From: Bdellovibrionales bacterium
GTDB lineage: Bacteria; Bdellovibrionota; Bdellovibrionia; Bdellovibrionales; UBA1609
Reading direction: 5' to 3'
DNA: 64,000 nt
Assembly: GCA_016716765.1 (NCBI GenBank)
Contig: JADJVA010000025.1
Coordinates: forward strand, 248,001-312,000
Made by a program: the position numbers and the translations under genes. How positions within the stretch are numbered: position 1 is the first letter of the stretch; every line of letters begins with the position of its first letter. A model generated the notes under the pieces. It did not search any database. It was not told the origin of the DNA and worked only from the letters and a program-made list of their open reading frames with translations. Positions 35,582-44,137 of this stretch are shown here, one piece after another.

Positions 35582-36372
35582 CAAGCCTGTCACACTTTGA
35601 ACAACTTGACTCGTATTTGCCGGTCGCTCTCAACAGTTGGACGGTCTTTGCCCTTGCCGTTCTGGTCTTAAGCGGGTTTATTCTCGTCCGTTACTTCGCA
35701 ATGGTTGCAATTTTTTATTATCTATTTTGGCGCAAGCATGTGGGCGTGGATCAGGTTCACTATCTACATGATCAAAAGACTCGTCCCGGCCAGGTGGCGT
35801 ATGAAATCAAATGGTCGGTGGTCTCAACTTTGGTTTTTTCTGTTTCTGGCTATCTTATGGGTTGGTTATGGCAGCATGGCTGGACAAACATTTACCTGCA
35901 ACTCAATCAGTTTGGATTTTGGTATTTGCCTGTGAGTCTCTTTTTACTGAGCCTCATTCATGAAGTTTATTTCTATTTCACTCATATTTGGATGCACCGA
36001 CCGGCGGTCTATCGCCGCATTCATGCGGTTCACCACTATTCGCGCAAAACCAGCCCTTGGGCCTCATTCTCATTTCACCCTCTAGAGGCGGTGATTCAAG
36101 CGGCCTTCTTGCCACTCGCAACCTTGGTGATCCCCCTGCATCCCTTGGCAATTGTCACTTATTTGACGATGATGACTCTGAGTGCAATTTCAAATCATCT
36201 TGGCGTCGAACTAATCTCGGCGAAAGGTGTGACGAGCTGGTTTATCTCGGGCGAGCACCACGCGCTTCATCATGAGCGCTTCGATTGCAACTATGGTTTG
36301 TACTATCGCTTTATGGATCAGGTGTTTGGCACCGATCGAATGAAAGAGGACCTATGCAAAAATCCGTCGTAA
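35578..36372 (+). CDS. Fatty acid hydroxylase/sterol desaturase family membrane enzyme
   Basis: A 264-residue di-iron membrane hydroxylase; start chosen at ATG 35578, overlapping the permease stop. Histidine clusters are FTHIWMHR, HAVHHYS and GEHHALHHERFDCNYG, and there are about four transmembrane segments. Within a carotenoid operon it could hydroxylate a carotenoid ring (some ring 2-hydroxylases belong to related families) or make an acyl or sterol-like partner lipid. Its product is not determinable from sequence. CrtZ is encoded separately at the operon end. Confidence 0.82.
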   Translation: MTSLSHFEQLDSYLPVALNSWTVFALAVLVLSGFILVRYFAMVAIFYYLFWRKHVGVDQVHYLHDQKTRPGQVAYEIKWSVVSTLVFSVSGYLMGWLWQHGWTNIYLQLNQFGFWYLPVSLFLLSLIHEVYFYFTHIWMHRPAVYRRIHAVHHYSRKTSPWASFSFHPLEAVIQAAFLPLATLVIPLHPLAIVTYLTMMTLSAISNHLGVELISAKGVTSWFISGEHHALHHERFDCNYGLYYRFMDQVFGTDRMKEDLCKNPS

Positions 36373-37871
36373 TCGGCTCTGGTTTTGGTGGTTTGGCATC
36401 AGCAGTTCGCTTGCTTAAAAAAGGCTACGAAGTGACATTGCTCGAGGCGCGTGAACAACTCGGCGGTCGCGCTGGTGTGTTCAAACAAGACGGTTTCACC
36501 TTCGATGCCGGACCAACTGTGATCACGGCACCCTACCTGCTTGATGAGCTCTTCACCATGCTGGGTGAAAATCCGCGCGACTACTTTCAACTGACTCCGA
36601 TCGACCCCTTCTACAGAATTCAATTTCATGACGGCTCATCTTTTGACTACGTCGCCGACGGCGAGCGATTGATTGAAAACATTCGCGCACTCAGCCCCAA
36701 GGATGTCGATGGTTACCGCAAGCTGGCTCAACATGCAGAGCGCATCTTCGATGTTGGCTACACCGGACTCGCCGATTATCCCTTTGAGACAGTTGGCTCA
36801 ATGTTGCGTGTCGCCCCTGATATGATTCGCTTGAAGAACTATCGCAGCGTTTACTCCCTCGTCTCTTCATACATCAAAGACGAGCGATTGCGCCAAGCTC
36901 TCAGCTTCGAACCACTCCTGGTCGGTGGAAACCCAACGAAAATCACTTCAATCTATTTGTTGATCCACTGGCTCGAACGAAAGTGGGGAGTCCACTTTAT
37001 CAAAGGTGGTACGACGGCGTTAGTCGGAGCTTTTGAACGCCTGCTGATCAAGAAGGGCGTCCATATTATAAAGAATGCGCCGGTTGAACGCATCGAAGTT
37101 GAGAGCGGGCACGTCAGTCGCGTGTTTACGGCCGATGGCAAATCCTACAAAGCAGGCGTCGTCGTCAGCAATGCCGATCCGGTACGAGTCTATCGAGACA
37201 TGATCGCACCAGAACATCGTTCGAAACATGCCAACTGGCGCCTGAAGATGAAATCGCACTCGATGAGTTTGTTTGTCGCCTACTTCGGCACAAAAAAGAC
37301 CTATGAGCACCTGGCCCACCATACGATCTTGCTTGGTCCCCGCTATCAGGGCCTACTCTCTGATATTTTTGATCGCAAGGTGCTCTCAGATGACTTTAGC
37401 CTTTATCTGCATGCACCCACTCGAACCGACGCCTCCATGGCGCCAACTGGACACGAGTGTTTCTACGTCTTGTCGCCCGTGCCAAACAGTTTAAGCGGAA
37501 TCAATTGGAGGGAGGAGGGCGAGCGTTACAAAGAGAAAATCTTTAACTGGCTTGACCAGAAGCACTTGCCCGGCCTGAATGCCAATCTGGTCAGTCAAAC
37601 TTTTGTGACTCCCGATTATTTTGAAAGCACTTTGCGTAGCGAGCGTGGAGCTGCATTCGGCATCGAACCTTCATTTCGCCAATCAGCTTATTTTCGCTTC
37701 CACAATCGCTCAGAGGATGTCGATGGCCTCTACTTCGTTGGCGCGAACACTCATCCTGGAGCGGGCGTTCCTGGTGTGCTGAGCTCTGCAAAGGTTTTGG
37801 ATCGCGTTTTGCCCAGTGCTCAAGTCAATCGCTCAGCGCAGGCATCGCGTGCGCGTGATTTGGAGTTGTGA
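36354..37871 (+). CDS. crtI: Phytoene desaturase, CrtI type
   Basis: A 505-residue FAD-dependent desaturase turning phytoene into lycopene. The N-terminal dinucleotide-binding motif is VIGSGFGGLASAVRLLKKG, followed by EAREQLGGRAGVF and the family block FDAGPTVITAPYLLDELF. The C-terminal signature is GLYFVGANTHPGAGVPGVL. Start chosen at ATG 36354, behind a GAGG and overlapping the hydroxylase gene by 19 bases. Stop and the crtB start share one base. Confidence 0.95.
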   Translation: MQKSVVIGSGFGGLASAVRLLKKGYEVTLLEAREQLGGRAGVFKQDGFTFDAGPTVITAPYLLDELFTMLGENPRDYFQLTPIDPFYRIQFHDGSSFDYVADGERLIENIRALSPKDVDGYRKLAQHAERIFDVGYTGLADYPFETVGSMLRVAPDMIRLKNYRSVYSLVSSYIKDERLRQALSFEPLLVGGNPTKITSIYLLIHWLERKWGVHFIKGGTTALVGAFERLLIKKGVHIIKNAPVERIEVESGHVSRVFTADGKSYKAGVVVSNADPVRVYRDMIAPEHRSKHANWRLKMKSHSMSLFVAYFGTKKTYEHLAHHTILLGPRYQGLLSDIFDRKVLSDDFSLYLHAPTRTDASMAPTGHECFYVLSPVPNSLSGINWREEGERYKEKIFNWLDQKHLPGLNANLVSQTFVTPDYFESTLRSERGAAFGIEPSFRQSAYFRFHNRSEDVDGLYFVGANTHPGAGVPGVLSSAKVLDRVLPSAQVNRSAQASRARDLEL

Positions 37872-38716
37872 TGAATCCAACAGAAGTCATGGCCACTCAC
37901 GGCAAGTCATTTTACTTTGCGAGTTTATTTTTCCCGCAGAATCAATTCATGAAGATTGCGCGCCTGTACATGCTCTGCCGTAAGGTTGATGACACGGCCG
38001 ATGAACTTGAAGCCAGCCGGGCACTTCCGGCTCTGATTGAAATTCGTCAGCAGATTTCAGATCCGACCCATCAAGGACCGTGGCAAGAGGCTATCTCGAC
38101 CTTGTCCTCTTACGGAGTCGAACGTCGCCACATGCTTGAGCTACTCGATGGTGCGGAGTTCGATGCTCGCGGAGGAGCAATCACTGATCAAGCGATGCTG
38201 TTGAAATACTGTTATTGGGTTGCGGGAGTCGTCGGCTTGATGATGTGTCCTCTTCTTGGCGTTCGAGAGGCTCGCGCTTCACGTCACGCGGTTGACCTTG
38301 GAATCGGCATGCAGTTGACGAACATCTGTCGCGACGTGAGAGCCGATGCTCATGGTGGGCGAGTTTACCTGCCTGCGGACGCACTCGCCCAAGCGGGTTT
38401 AAATTTCGAGGATCTTCGCGCCGAGACAGCGTCTGAGAGTTTACGTCGCTTGGTGCGCGAACATTTGGATCTTGCCGATAGATTTTACGCCAACGCCTAC
38501 CGTGGACTTGCCTATTTGCCATTTCGTGCAAGGCTTTGCATCGTGCTGGCTGGGGAAGTTTATCGCCACATTGGTGTAAAGATTCGCAGTAAGGATTACG
38601 ACGTTTTGCACGGCCGAACCTATCTCTCATATTTTGAAAAGCTTGTGGTGGCCTGCAAGTGTCTTAGCTTTTTCATTCGACCTCGTTTCTGGCGCCCGCG
38701 CGAGGCGGTCGCATGA
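37871..38716 (+). CDS. crtB: Phytoene synthase
   Basis: A 281-residue squalene/phytoene synthase condensing two GGPP molecules. Both aspartate-rich motifs are present: CRKVDDTADE and NICRDVRADAHGGRVYLP. The SKSFYFAS-like start appears as HGKSFYFASLFFP. Its ATG at 37871 overlaps the crtI stop; a GTG one codon earlier is possible. It overlaps the lycopene cyclase gene by 4 bases. Confidence 0.95.
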   Translation: MNPTEVMATHGKSFYFASLFFPQNQFMKIARLYMLCRKVDDTADELEASRALPALIEIRQQISDPTHQGPWQEAISTLSSYGVERRHMLELLDGAEFDARGGAITDQAMLLKYCYWVAGVVGLMMCPLLGVREARASRHAVDLGIGMQLTNICRDVRADAHGGRVYLPADALAQAGLNFEDLRAETASESLRRLVREHLDLADRFYANAYRGLAYLPFRARLCIVLAGEVYRHIGVKIRSKDYDVLHGRTYLSYFEKLVVACKCLSFFIRPRFWRPREAVA

Positions 38717-39471
38717 CCTACTCTCAATTTCTACTCGTGTTTATTGTACCTCCCCTATTATTTTTGATCGTGTCTTATCTGCGTACCGAAGACCCTCTCA
38801 AACCCTATTTCAATCGCGGCATACTTTTGCTAGCATTGATGGCGCTGATCTACACAACGCCTTGGGACAACTATTTGGTCAAGTCGGGCGTGTGGACTTA
38901 TGAAGACGCGCGTGTGCTTGGCCGCATTGGTTATGTTCCGATCGAAGAGTATTGTTTTTTCATTTTACAGAGCTACCTCACCGGCCTCTGGTGCTTTTTC
39001 ACACAAGGTTCCATCGCAATTCGCTCTCTCGAGAACAAGGGCGAATGTGGATTTGCTTACCTCATGGGAATCATTTTTTGGCTGGTTACTTTTGGCATCG
39101 GTGTTTTTGCTTGGGGTTCGGAGTCGACGCGATATCTTTCGCTCATTTTGGTTTGGGCGACTCCCGTGGCGCTCATGCAATGGGTCATCGGAGGTCGTGC
39201 ATTGATACGCAATTGGCGCCTTTACCTAACCTCATTGGTTCCGCCCACTTTGTACTTGTGGGCGGTGGACGCCTATGCCATTGGCAATGGCGTTTGGTCG
39301 ATCTCAACAACGCAAACCATCGGATGGGAGATTGGTAATCTTCCCATTGAAGAGGCTGCATTTTTTCTAATGACCAACGTCATGCTATGTCAGGGCTTAA
39401 TTTTATTCGTGGCCTTGCGCTCTGAGTTTCTGCAAATCTGCGCGCGTTTGAAGTTAAAGGCGGTTTTATGA
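38713..39471 (+). CDS. Lycopene cyclase, fused CrtYc-CrtYd type
   Basis: A 252-residue membrane protein with about seven helices formed of two homologous halves. Each half holds the cyclase motif PxEE: VPIEEYCFF (first) and LPIEEAAFF (second). This is the single-chain form of the heterodimeric carotenoid cyclase, cyclising lycopene to beta-carotene. It overlaps crtB and crtZ by 4 bases each. Confidence 0.92.
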   Translation: MTYSQFLLVFIVPPLLFLIVSYLRTEDPLKPYFNRGILLLALMALIYTTPWDNYLVKSGVWTYEDARVLGRIGYVPIEEYCFFILQSYLTGLWCFFTQGSIAIRSLENKGECGFAYLMGIIFWLVTFGIGVFAWGSESTRYLSLILVWATPVALMQWVIGGRALIRNWRLYLTSLVPPTLYLWAVDAYAIGNGVWSISTTQTIGWEIGNLPIEEAAFFLMTNVMLCQGLILFVALRSEFLQICARLKLKAVL

Positions 39472-39938
39472 TAATGTGGTGGGGAGTTTTTTGGTTGTCC
39501 TTCGCAGTGATGGAGTTTAACGCCTGGGTGCTGCATAAATATGTCATGCACGGAGTCCTCTGGTTTTTGCACGAAGATCATCACGCTCCGGTCGCAGGTC
39601 ATTCCTATCAACTGAATGATTTTTTTGCGATCTTCTTTGCCGTACCAAGCTTCATGTTTATTTTATTTGACAGTCTTTATAACCTACCAATGCTCGGCGC
39701 AATCGGATATGGAGTGATGGCTTATGGAGCCGTTTACTTCACGGTCCACGAAGTGATCATCCATCGCCGCTGGAAGTTCTTTCACGTACGGGACAATTGG
39801 TATGTGGAAGCGCTCAAAGTGGCTCACAAAGTTCATCACTCAGTTCAGGGTAAATATGGCTGTCGTAATTTTGGCATGCTGGTTGTTGCGCCCCAGTACT
39901 ATCGCGCAGCTTTGCGACGTCGACGTAAATTTGAATAG
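39468..39938 (+). CDS. crtZ: Beta-carotene 3-hydroxylase
   Basis: A 156-residue di-iron membrane hydroxylase. The four histidine motifs are present: HKYVMHG, HEDHH, HEVIIHRRWKFFH and HKVHHS. It converts beta-carotene to zeaxanthin through beta-cryptoxanthin. Last gene of the operon; an IS3 remnant starts about 22 bases after its stop, so no native terminator is visible. Confidence 0.94.
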   Translation: MIMWWGVFWLSFAVMEFNAWVLHKYVMHGVLWFLHEDHHAPVAGHSYQLNDFFAIFFAVPSFMFILFDSLYNLPMLGAIGYGVMAYGAVYFTVHEVIIHRRWKFFHVRDNWYVEALKVAHKVHHSVQGKYGCRNFGMLVVAPQYYRAALRRRRKFE

Positions 39939-39960
39939 TTCTCTCGTTGGTTAATAAGAA

Positions 39961-40172
39961 CAGGTCGAAATTCCCAACCAAATTGTCGAATCTTTCAATT
40001 CGAGAGTTTGTGACGAGTGCCTCAACGAGCACGTCCTTTTTTTCTCGAAGATGCTCGAGAGGAAATCGACACCTGGCGCTGGAGGTACAAGAACATTACT
40101 CCACATTCAGCACTAGGAACGAAATCTCCGATTGAATTTGTAAACGAGCAGGAATCTATGTTCGCAAGCTAA
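39961..40172 (+). pseudogene. IS3-family transposase (OrfB) C-terminal remnant
   Basis: Translated fragments match the integrase C-terminus of IS3 OrfB: IVESFNSRVCDECLNEHV in one frame, then after a T-run (40037-40043) LEDAREEIDTWRWRYKN and ITPHSALGTKSPIEFV in another, ending at TAA 40170. The frame change and loss of the rest show it is dead. It lies immediately behind crtZ, so an insertion or deletion event set the operon's 3' boundary. Confidence 0.8.
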
Positions 40173-40237
40173 CGCCACATGACTCAGGTTACTCGACCTA
40201 CAGAGTCTTGGGCCAACCGCCATTATAGTAGGAGAAT

Positions 40238-40805
40238 CTATGACATTTGCTTTTCAATTCTCTTGTCTGGAAGTAACCAAATAAGAGCGACCACAGAAAA
40301 GATTCCAAAAGCAACCTGCGGGAGCCAAAATGATGTTAACAGCCCTAAAATATACAAAACTAACGAAGAATGCTCTTTAAATTTACTGCCAACGGCTTTG
40401 TGTATAACAGACTCGGTATCGTGATTTCTTAACAAACTGTTTGTTAGGACGTAATAGCTAACAGCACAACCCAATAAAACTATTCCATAAAGTGTTACAG
40501 TAACACCTTCAAAATGATTCTCCCCATCCAACCAGATGCAAAAGGAATCAACAAAGCCAAAAAGCAAAAACAAATTTGACCAGAGAACTCGTCCATCAAC
40601 TTTTTACCGTCTGGAATAGGTGATGGTGGTTATTCCAATAAATTCCCACATAAATAAAACTGATGATGTAACTCAGAAAAATAGGACCTAAATTTAATAG
40701 CGCTTCTAGTGAAACTTCATGCGGAACTTTTATCTCTAAAACCATTATCGTAATAATGATCGCGATTACTCCATCACTAAATGCTTCTAATCGACCTTTA
40801 TGCAT
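40238..40805 (-). pseudogene. TMEM175-family membrane protein, frameshifted
   Basis: Two minus-strand frames make up one TMEM175/DUF1211 protein. The first (ATG 40805) has the signature RLEAFSDGVIAIIITIMVLE and continues to NHHHLFQTVKS. A TTTTT run at 40601-40605 (AAAAA on the coding strand) breaks the frame, and the second continues VDGRVLWSNLFLLFGFVDSF to the end. TMEM175 proteins form potassium channels. One extra base explains the break, so sequencing error or recent inactivation are both possible. Confidence 0.8.
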
Positions 40806-40826
40806 AATCTTCCTTTACGGTGGGCC

Positions 40827-41018
40827 TCATATTTTGAGCACCACTTTACTACTTACGGCACTGCTTTTGTAAAGAATTAATGACCAATTTGACCCAACCC
40901 CATTGTTAATACCACTTACATCATGCATCCATGTACCGATATTAGATAAAAACGTTGCTGTCCAAATAACAGCAATGGGCTTTTCTGCTAAAGGGGCTAA
41001 AAGAGAATCTGATTTCAT
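40827..41018 (-). pseudogene. 5' remnant of an MFS exporter gene
   Basis: The first about 34 residues (41018 down to about 40917) read IAVIWTATFLSNIGTWMHDV, the start of an EntS/DUF894-like major facilitator exporter. After that the sequence turns unrelated and the frame ends at 63 residues. The junction contains ATGTAAGTGGTA (minus strand), a 12-mer also found right at the end of the IS3 relic at 46.62 kb, suggesting truncation by a mobile element. It overlaps the pirin gene by 4 bases. Confidence 0.6.
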
Positions 41019-41713
41019 GGCAAATCAAAGAGGATAAACTCAGCCCCTTTGCTCCACCTTAATTTTAGTTGCTCAAACTCCGTGATTCCTGCTCCGTCTC
41101 CAGCTTCAAGAACCGCTCCATCTGCTCGGACCTCACCTTTAATAACTTGTACCCACATGTTCCGATTTTTAAAAGTTTTGATTGTTTTCTCCCCAGCATC
41201 TTGTGGTTTCGCCACATACATATCGACATCTTGATTGAGAGAAACTGAATTATTACGACCATTCTTTGAAGCGACTAAAATCAAATCACTATTTCCAAAA
41301 CCATCCACAAAAGATTTTTGACCGTAACTTGGGTCAATTCCAATTTTCTCTGGCAAAATCCAAATTTGTAAAAAATGAGTCTCTTTATCTTTATGGTGAT
41401 TATATTCAGAATGACGAACCCCTGTTCCCGCACTCATGCGTTGAACTTCGCCAGGACGGATAATCGTAGAATTCCCTATAGAGTCTTTATGCTCTAAGGC
41501 TCCATCAATCACATAAGAGATAATTTCCATATCGCGGTGAGGATGGGTATCAAATCCTGTTCCACCTAAAATAAGGTCTTCATTAATCACTCGTAGCACA
41601 CTAAATCCCATATGCTTTTCGTCATAGTAGTCCGCAAAAGAAAAAGTATGTTTTGATTTAAGCCAGCCATGATTTGCTGGGCCTCTATCTTGGGATTTTC
41701 TGATGTGAATCAT
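41015..41713 (-). CDS. Pirin family protein
   Basis: A 232-residue bicupin. The metal-binding first cupin shows FDTHPHRDMEIISYVIDG and GTGVRHSEYN, matching the three-His-one-Glu pattern of pirins with quercetinase-like activity (YhhW). The N-terminal SKHTFSFADYYDEKHMGF is typical. Pirins act as redox sensors or dioxygenases; which applies here is unknown. Confidence 0.9.
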   Translation of the reverse strand: MIHIRKSQDRGPANHGWLKSKHTFSFADYYDEKHMGFSVLRVINEDLILGGTGFDTHPHRDMEIISYVIDGALEHKDSIGNSTIIRPGEVQRMSAGTGVRHSEYNHHKDKETHFLQIWILPEKIGIDPSYGQKSFVDGFGNSDLILVASKNGRNNSVSLNQDVDMYVAKPQDAGEKTIKTFKNRNMWVQVIKGEVRADGAVLEAGDGAGITEFEQLKLRWSKGAEFILFDLP

Positions 41714-41741
41714 ATTTTACTCCTCATTGAACCGAATTAAC

Positions 41742-42113
41742 TTACTCACTTAGCGGTGATTCGAACCCAATAATATTTCCAAACGGATCTTTTATTTGCA
41801 TGATGATCCGATTTGTTTCTTTGACCTTCAAAGGACCCCGATACAAATTTCCACCAATTTCTTTTACTTTCGATAAAACTTGTTCGATGTCGTCAACTAG
41901 CCAATATCCAATTGAACCACCACAAGAAAACGGATTTTTCGCATCAGGTGTAGTGATGTCAAAATAAATTCCTGAGATTTTGAACGAAACAAAAAGTTCT
42001 GTGTCTTCAATCGGATCTTGATTGAACAAAGATTTATACCAATCACGACTTTTAGAAACTTCATTCGAAAGAAGTCGTATCGTTGCGAATTCTTTTATTT
42101 CAAAACCCATCAT
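41742..42113 (-). CDS. VOC (glyoxalase/bleomycin-resistance fold) protein
   Basis: A 123-residue protein; start chosen at the ATG at 42113. It has one vicinal oxygen chelate domain, with NEVSKSRDWYKSLFN near the start and the terminal KDPFGNIIGFESP. Substrate unknown. It follows the pirin gene on the same strand. Confidence 0.75.
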   Translation of the reverse strand: MMGFEIKEFATIRLLSNEVSKSRDWYKSLFNQDPIEDTELFVSFKISGIYFDITTPDAKNPFSCGGSIGYWLVDDIEQVLSKVKEIGGNLYRGPLKVKETNRIIMQIKDPFGNIIGFESPLSE

Positions 42114-42402
42114 CAACTCGATTTTTTAGTTGCCGTTTTCAGTCCAAAAAAACGACCATTTCATACAATGTTTATTTATAAAACCGTATCGAATTCTTCA
42201 ATGATTTCAACCGATTAAAGCAAGAAACCCGACTGTCTCAAAAAATACAGCCATCTATCTATTTGAAATTATTAAGTAATTTCAATTTTAGAGGCAAATG
42301 GTGGAGGTATTTTTTCGCCTCTAACCCCTTGATTTTACTCATACCGGGCTTCGTTGGGCTTCATATAAATATTAAATCCTGAAAAGCGACTTGGGTCAAA
42401 GC
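42114..42402. other. Intergenic region with a stem-loop and an ssrA-end-like sequence
   Basis: No gene is supported. TTAGAGGC (42287-42294) and GCCTCTAA (42316-42323) form an 8-base stem whose loop contains TGGTGGAGG (42298-42306), the same nine bases that end the ssrA gene at 60099. It may be a terminator-like structure for the TetR gene or a degraded attachment site. Confidence 0.4.
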
Positions 42403-43011
42403 TCACTTCGTCTTTTCGCAGAGACCATACTCTAGGCCTATGATGGCGGCTTTGACTCGGGAATTGAGTTCAGTATCGCTATCCGGGGAGCTTTTTTTCC
42501 GACCACCTCTTTCATAAACTTCGAATAAGATATTGGGGACTCCGACTGCTCCGAGCAGATAGCGAATGGCATGGTTTATATTAGGTGTTGATAGTCTTTT
42601 GATCTTTAGATGAGCTTTTAAAGTTTGTTCTAGTACTTTAAAATGACCCGAAAAGTTCTTTTTTAGAAAACGGACAACAACTTCATCGTTTGATAATACA
42701 TCTGAAAGTATTGATGTAAGAAGCTTTCGACTATCTCTTGAAAATACAGCTATTTGAAAAAGAACAGCTTCAAGATGAGGCTCTTTGGTATTCAATGGCT
42801 CGAGGTTTTCTAAAAACTTTTGATAAAATTCATTTAAAAGCTTGAGTACAAATTTTTCCTTCGTTCCGAAGTGGTAGTTAAACATTCCAAGGTTAGCACC
42901 GGCTCGCTCTGCGATGTCGCGGGTCGATAGCCCTGCGATGCCGCCCTCAAGTATGAGTTCAATTCCAGCTGCAATCATTTTTTTGTCTAACTCATTAGAT
43001 TTTCTGGCCAT
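42403..43011 (-). CDS. TetR/AcrR family regulator
   Basis: A 202-residue repressor. The N-terminal helix-turn-helix is clear: IELILEGGIAGLSTRDIAERAG followed by ANLGMFNYHFGTKEKFVLKL. The C-terminal ligand domain is not assignable. It is divergent from a cupin gene, with an inverted-repeat operator over both -10 boxes, so it probably represses itself and the cupin-membrane protein pair. Confidence 0.88.
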   Translation of the reverse strand: MARKSNELDKKMIAAGIELILEGGIAGLSTRDIAERAGANLGMFNYHFGTKEKFVLKLLNEFYQKFLENLEPLNTKEPHLEAVLFQIAVFSRDSRKLLTSILSDVLSNDEVVVRFLKKNFSGHFKVLEQTLKAHLKIKRLSTPNINHAIRYLLGAVGVPNILFEVYERGGRKKSSPDSDTELNSRVKAAIIGLEYGLCEKTK

Positions 43012-43032
43012 TTTTTACCCAGTCCCAATAAC

Positions 43033-43090
43033 TATACAGTTGAATAATAATCATTGTTTTATAACTACTCAAGTGTATAATGAAAACAAT
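43033..43090. promoter_or_regulatory. Divergent promoters and inverted-repeat operator of the TetR/cupin pair
   Basis: TATACAGTTGAATA (43033-43046) and TACTCAAGTGTATA (43066-43079) are inverted repeats matching at 12 of 14 positions. Each half overlaps a -10 candidate: TATAGT for the TetR gene (minus strand) and TATAAT at 43076-43081 for the cupin gene (-35 TTGTTT, 16-base spacer). A second exact pair, ATTGTTTT (43053-43060) and AAAACAAT (43083-43090), is nested with it. Confidence 0.6.
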
Positions 43091-43101
43091 TGGAGGTACA
43101 A

Positions 43102-43470
43102 ATGATTTTAAAAATACTTAGTTCGGTTTTACTAGCTTCGATAATTACAACTTATGCTGTCGCAAAAGAAGGGAATTCTATGAAAGGCAATGTTTCAAAG
43201 GACTTAGAGTTTAATAAAGAAAACAAGGTTGTGAAGCCACTCTTTAGTGAATCTTTTAAGGTCATGGGTATTGGATTAACCAAAAGTCAGAAACTTGAAA
43301 AACATCAAACGCCGACCGCAGCATTTCTCTATGTAGAGAGCGGTAAGGTCACTTTTACAATGAAAGGTGAAGTGACGACTCTTAGTCCGGGGGATTATTT
43401 TTCTATTCCGCCTAAGGAAATGCATGAGGTCGAGGCAATAGAAGATTCCCGTCTGATGTTGATGAAGTAA
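43102..43470 (+). CDS. Exported single-domain cupin
   Basis: A 122-residue protein starting at ATG 43102 behind TGGAGG. A signal peptide is likely (hydrophobic residues 2-20, ending AVAKEGN). The cupin core reads EKHQTPTAAFLYVESGKVTF and LSPGDYFSIPPKEMHEVEA. Only part of the usual metal-ligand set is present. Probably under the divergent TetR. Confidence 0.8.
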   Translation: MILKILSSVLLASIITTYAVAKEGNSMKGNVSKDLEFNKENKVVKPLFSESFKVMGIGLTKSQKLEKHQTPTAAFLYVESGKVTFTMKGEVTTLSPGDYFSIPPKEMHEVEAIEDSRLMLMK

Positions 43471-43487
43471 AGCTTTAGGAGGCTTAT

Positions 43488-43940
43488 ATGACGAATCAGG
43501 CAGCTACTGATATTTGCACGACCAGCAGGAAATTTGTTGGGAAGAAAAATCTTATTATTGGATTGTGGACGATGGGAGCCTTCATGTTTTTAGGCTTCGT
43601 CTTGGTTTATCTGAGAGACTTTGCACCAAATGCAGCAGAGTGGGCATCACAATACTCAACTGGAGCTCATTTTGAGACTCGATTGGCTCATGTTCATGGA
43701 ACATTGTTCGGATTTTTGAACATCGTGATTGACTTCCTGCTTTATCAATTTCCAGTCTGTGATCGGGGCACCCGATTGATTTCATGGTTGAGTCTGGGTG
43801 GGATTCTGATGCCAATCGGAATTTTAGGAGAGGTCGTTTTAGGCACATCACCCATTTTTGTACTTGTTGGTGCCACGAGCATGACTGTAGCCATGGTACT
43901 CTATGGCTTCGCCCTTTGGCGACACAGCCCAGCCTCATAA
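43488..43940 (+). CDS. Four-helix membrane protein of unknown function
   Basis: A 150-residue protein with four hydrophobic segments (about residues 22-44, 65-85, 97-118 and 121-143). A His-containing segment, RLAHVHGTLFGFLN, recalls heme-binding helices of oxidase-like proteins, but this is only suggestive. It follows the cupin by 17 bases with an AGGAGG site, so it is in the same operon. Confidence 0.65.
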   Translation: MTNQAATDICTTSRKFVGKKNLIIGLWTMGAFMFLGFVLVYLRDFAPNAAEWASQYSTGAHFETRLAHVHGTLFGFLNIVIDFLLYQFPVCDRGTRLISWLSLGGILMPIGILGEVVLGTSPIFVLVGATSMTVAMVLYGFALWRHSPAS

Positions 43941-43960
43941 ATCCATGCCATATCTGATAG

Positions 43961-43989
43961 TCTTACCCAGATCGTGATTGTGGGTAAGA
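43961..43989 (+). terminator. Stem-loop after the cupin operon
   Basis: TCTTACCCA and TGGGTAAGA pair perfectly around an 11-base loop, 20 bases after the last stop of the operon. The following sequence is AT-rich without a clean T-run, so it may be a weak terminator. Confidence 0.4.
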
Positions 43990-44030
43990 TCATTAAATAA
44001 TCCATTCTATGTTTTTTGCGGTTCTTGGAC

Positions 44031-44064
44031 AAAAGTGACATTTTCTTTAAGAAATGTCACTTTT
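44031..44064. promoter_or_regulatory. AbiE promoter inverted repeat 1
   Basis: AAAAGTGACATTT (44031-44043) and AAATGTCACTTTT (44052-44064) form a perfect 13-base-arm palindrome. It differs from repeat 2 mainly by GTGACA versus GCGACA. AbiEi antitoxins in studied systems bind two inverted repeats upstream of their gene to repress it. Confidence 0.7.
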
Positions 44065-44084
44065 CACCCACGACCCTCGACAAA

Positions 44085-44122
44085 ACAAAAGCGACATTTT
44101 TATTGAAAAATGTCGCTTTTGT
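44085..44122. promoter_or_regulatory. AbiE promoter inverted repeat 2
   Basis: ACAAAAGCGACATTTTT (44085-44101) and its exact complement (44106-44122) surround a 4-base centre, giving a 17-base perfect stem. It ends 15 bases before the AbiEi start. A TATAAT lies at 44131-44136 but is too close to the ATG to be a normal -10. Confidence 0.72.
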
Positions 44123-44137
44123 CGTTTTAATATAATT

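Noticed and set aside
40238..40424. Plus-strand ORF 40179-40424
   Set aside because: It is antisense to the TMEM175-like sequence, which has clear family motifs.
44131..44136. TATAAT as -10 box of abiE
   Set aside because: It ends one base before the start codon, so transcription would begin inside the coding region.
44054..44137. Upstream start for AbiEi at 44054
   Set aside because: The added 28 codons run through the operator palindromes; the family N-terminus begins at ATG 44138.
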